A stretch of 26,347 nt of DNA from Pelargonium cotyledonis (lineage: Eukaryota > Streptophyta > Magnoliopsida > Geraniales > Geraniaceae). The notes beneath the pieces are model-generated. The model was not told the origin of the DNA, did not search any database, and saw only the letters and a list, made by a program, of their open reading frames with translations. The position numbers and the translations under genes are program-made. The stretch covers positions 1-26,347 of the forward strand of contig JAYMTA010000593.1 in the NCBI GenBank assembly GCA_036897625.1. Reading direction: 5' to 3'. Of this stretch, positions 24,591 through 26,347 are shown in pieces (within the stretch, counting starts at the first letter, position 1; each line of letters opens with the position of its first letter).

Positions 24591-25248
24591 CTAGATGTCA
24601 TCCTGGTTGCACTGTTTGAGAAGCAAAACATTATTCAAATACAACCATGATTTTTTGGGTTCCACCATAAGAGCATCAACTGCATCATAAAAACCGAAAT
24701 AGAGTTTTGGGCGTTCATCCAGAATTTCGGGTGTAGTAGGCAACACCTTCAATGACACGCCATTCTGTAACTTCCAAATCTGTATCGTAGTCTTCAGCAT
24801 GAGCTCGAGATCTTCCGGCTTGTCCGGCCAAAACCGCCCAATAAAGCTAAAGACTTTCGCCCCTTTCGGTTCGCCACCCTGAACTAAGCGTGGTTTTCCG
24901 CCGGTCTGCCCTTGTGCCTCCGCCTCGCCCCTTATCTCCTCTCTTTTTCGCTTTCTCTCTATCATCTCCCCCAGTCGTATAACTCTCTGACACACCTTGT
25001 CCCCTACCACCTTCCACTGTTTGTTCAATCTTCGTACCCGGTGAAAATGAAGCCATTCCAAACGAGCATGCTCGTCTTTCACCTCCGCATCTCCACGAGA
25101 ACTCGAGACCGAAACAACGTTCCTTCTTTTCCGATCGATCATACGCCCTAATGCCCGCATGCACCCACTTTCCACTCATCGCAAACCTCACCGCCGCCGC
25201 CACAACCAATAGTACGATACCACACCATAACAACCCTGAAACTCTCAT
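24591..25248 (-). pseudogene. Overlapping unknown ORFs, possible broken gene
   Basis: Two long - strand frames overlap in a GC-rich block. Frame A (25248-24847, 133 codons) starts with MRVSGLLWCGIVLLVVAAA, which looks like a signal or membrane anchor, but becomes Arg/Gly-rich and low-complexity. Frame B (25175-24591, 194 codons) lacks the hydrophobic start, but its later part (about residues 107-194) has balanced composition: FSFIGRFWPDKPEDLELM, then YFGFYDAVDALMVEPKKSWL. A natural reading is an original gene with frame A's start and frame B's body, broken by a frameshift or joined by an unseen splice. The family was not recognised. A chance frame in GC-rich DNA cannot be excluded. Confidence 0.3.
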
Positions 25249-25336
25249 CCCCTCTCACTCGCCAGTCACTTCCCACGAGCCCAAACGCCTACCACAAGCC
25301 GACACCTCCGCCGCCTTCACCACATTGATTCACGGC

Positions 25337-25596
25337 TACTCTCAATAACCTTAGAGATACACGTCCACTATTTTGTACAAAAAAATAATAAATTATCAAT
25401 AATATTAAAAAAATGTACAACAATAACTTTAAATAAAATAAAAAAAAATTGAAATAGAACACACATTGTGGATAAATAGAGTGTATTATTATTTTGATTT
25501 TTTTAAAAGGTTTTTTTTAATTTAATTATAATAGTTTTCATTTAAATATTGAACTAAATTTTACTTTACAGTGGCCGAGTCTCTTTATTGAGAGTA
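25337..25596. repeat. 12-bp inverted repeat around an AT-rich core
   Basis: TACTCTCAATAA at 25337-25348 is the exact reverse complement of TTATTGAGAGTA at 25585-25596. The 236 bp between them are very AT-rich, and both outer flanks turn GC-rich immediately. Confidence 0.6.
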
Positions 25597-26347
25597 CCCT
25601 AGGGTTATGGTTTTTTGTGCGGCGGGTTGCGGTGTGGTGTGGGCGGTTTGTGATGGTGATCGAAAGTGAGGGGCAGTGAGGGTCGATCGGTAGTACGAAG
25701 GGGATGATAAGTGTTTGGATTGGGTCTACTCTTTCCTCGAGCGGCTAGCGGAGTTGCTGGTGCGTGTTTTTTTTACAGCGGCGGGTGATAGACAGTGATG
25801 CCTCCGGCACGACGGATGACATTGTGTCGACGACCACTCCTAGGTGTCGCGCGGAAGTTGTGTGTGGGGCGACAAGGAGGGAGAAAGAAGTGATCTCATA
25901 GGAGTAGGTCTTGAAGCGATTTCTGGTGGGCAGCGTGTGAAGGGGTAGCGAAAAGGAAGTGGGTCCATAGAAGTTTGGGTGGTCTGCGGGCAGATTTGAG
26001 GGGCAGTGATATGAGCTTCTCTTACCAGGATCTAGTGGAGCGCGGCGGAGACATCCAAGAGTAGGTAGCGGAAGGTGCGGGTGTGGCCATAACATAATTC
26101 AGTCCATGGAGAATTCAAGGTGGCTCACGTGATAGGGTCAGGTCACAGGCTAGTCGAGATCGTAGGGATTTGGTCTAATAGGTTCCGTGATTCTTGGGGT
26201 AGAATCAAGATCCGACGTCGACGTGTAGCAGATGGTCTGATTCAAATTGGAGATGAAAGTCTGGTTAGTTCGGCATTGGTAGGACAGATCAGGGGGAAAC
26301 CATCCTTGCCTCATGCCCCTGATTTGATGTAGACACCATGTAGAGTC
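25597..26347. other. G-rich block, unidentified
   Basis: This block is G-rich on the + strand and resembles the 2710-3180 block in style, though not in readable sequence. Open frames at 25745-26095 (-) and 26120-26332 (+) have no domain, and their translations follow base composition. It may be the 5' part of a retroelement that continues past the window edge. Confidence 0.3.

Noticed and set aside
24426-24650. 74-codon + strand frame beginning with a Pro-rich stretch
   Set aside because: There is no domain, it partly overlaps the - strand frame at 24591-25175, and no promoter or splice context was seen.

Overview
This is plant nuclear DNA, most likely from a eudicot. It holds split genes with short AT-rich GT-AG introns, a complete MyTH4-FERM kinesin of the green-lineage KCBP type, a plant subtilase, and a dense scatter of small transposons. 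No prokaryotic, organellar or viral gene module was seen. I could not identify the species.

Layout. Positions 1-1660 are a C/T-rich, stop-poor segment that ends in a CAAT/TATA promoter-like block; it looks like the right part of an LTR or similar repeat cut by the window edge. Positions 2700-3560 are a G-rich segment with an A-rich 3' end, perhaps a retroposed or LINE-like remnant. A 247-bp hAT-type MITE (4235-4481) has a perfect 8-bp target-site duplication. An 852-bp fold-back, Mutator-like element (5413-6264) has a 9-bp target-site duplication with one mismatch. A complete subtilase gene follows on the + strand (7311-10649, 11 coding exons, 765 residues). Next, on the - strand, is a small gene for a 149-residue coiled-coil protein of unknown function (CDS 11598-12047), with an inferred 5'UTR exon near 13749-13870. 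A tRNA-derived SINE-like element (about 13954-14179) lies just beyond that 5' exon. The - strand kinesin-like calmodulin-binding protein gene runs from 23908 down to 15422 (23 coding exons, 1262 residues) and has an inferred 5'UTR exon at about 24131-24245. The last 1.8 kb holds two GC-rich blocks of unclear origin around an AT-rich core.

All splice junctions for the subtilase and the kinesin were assigned by hand. Each keeps the reading frame across every GT-AG intron, and the exon lengths sum to 2298 and 3789 nt, exact multiples of three. The three genes have no evident common pathway: a secreted protease, an unknown coiled-coil protein and a microtubule motor. The window reads as ordinary gene space with transposon-rich intergenic DNA. 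The most notable structure is the fold-back element, whose two arms carry the same roughly 20-bp minisatellite in mirror orientation. I did not find a convincing new multi-gene system.
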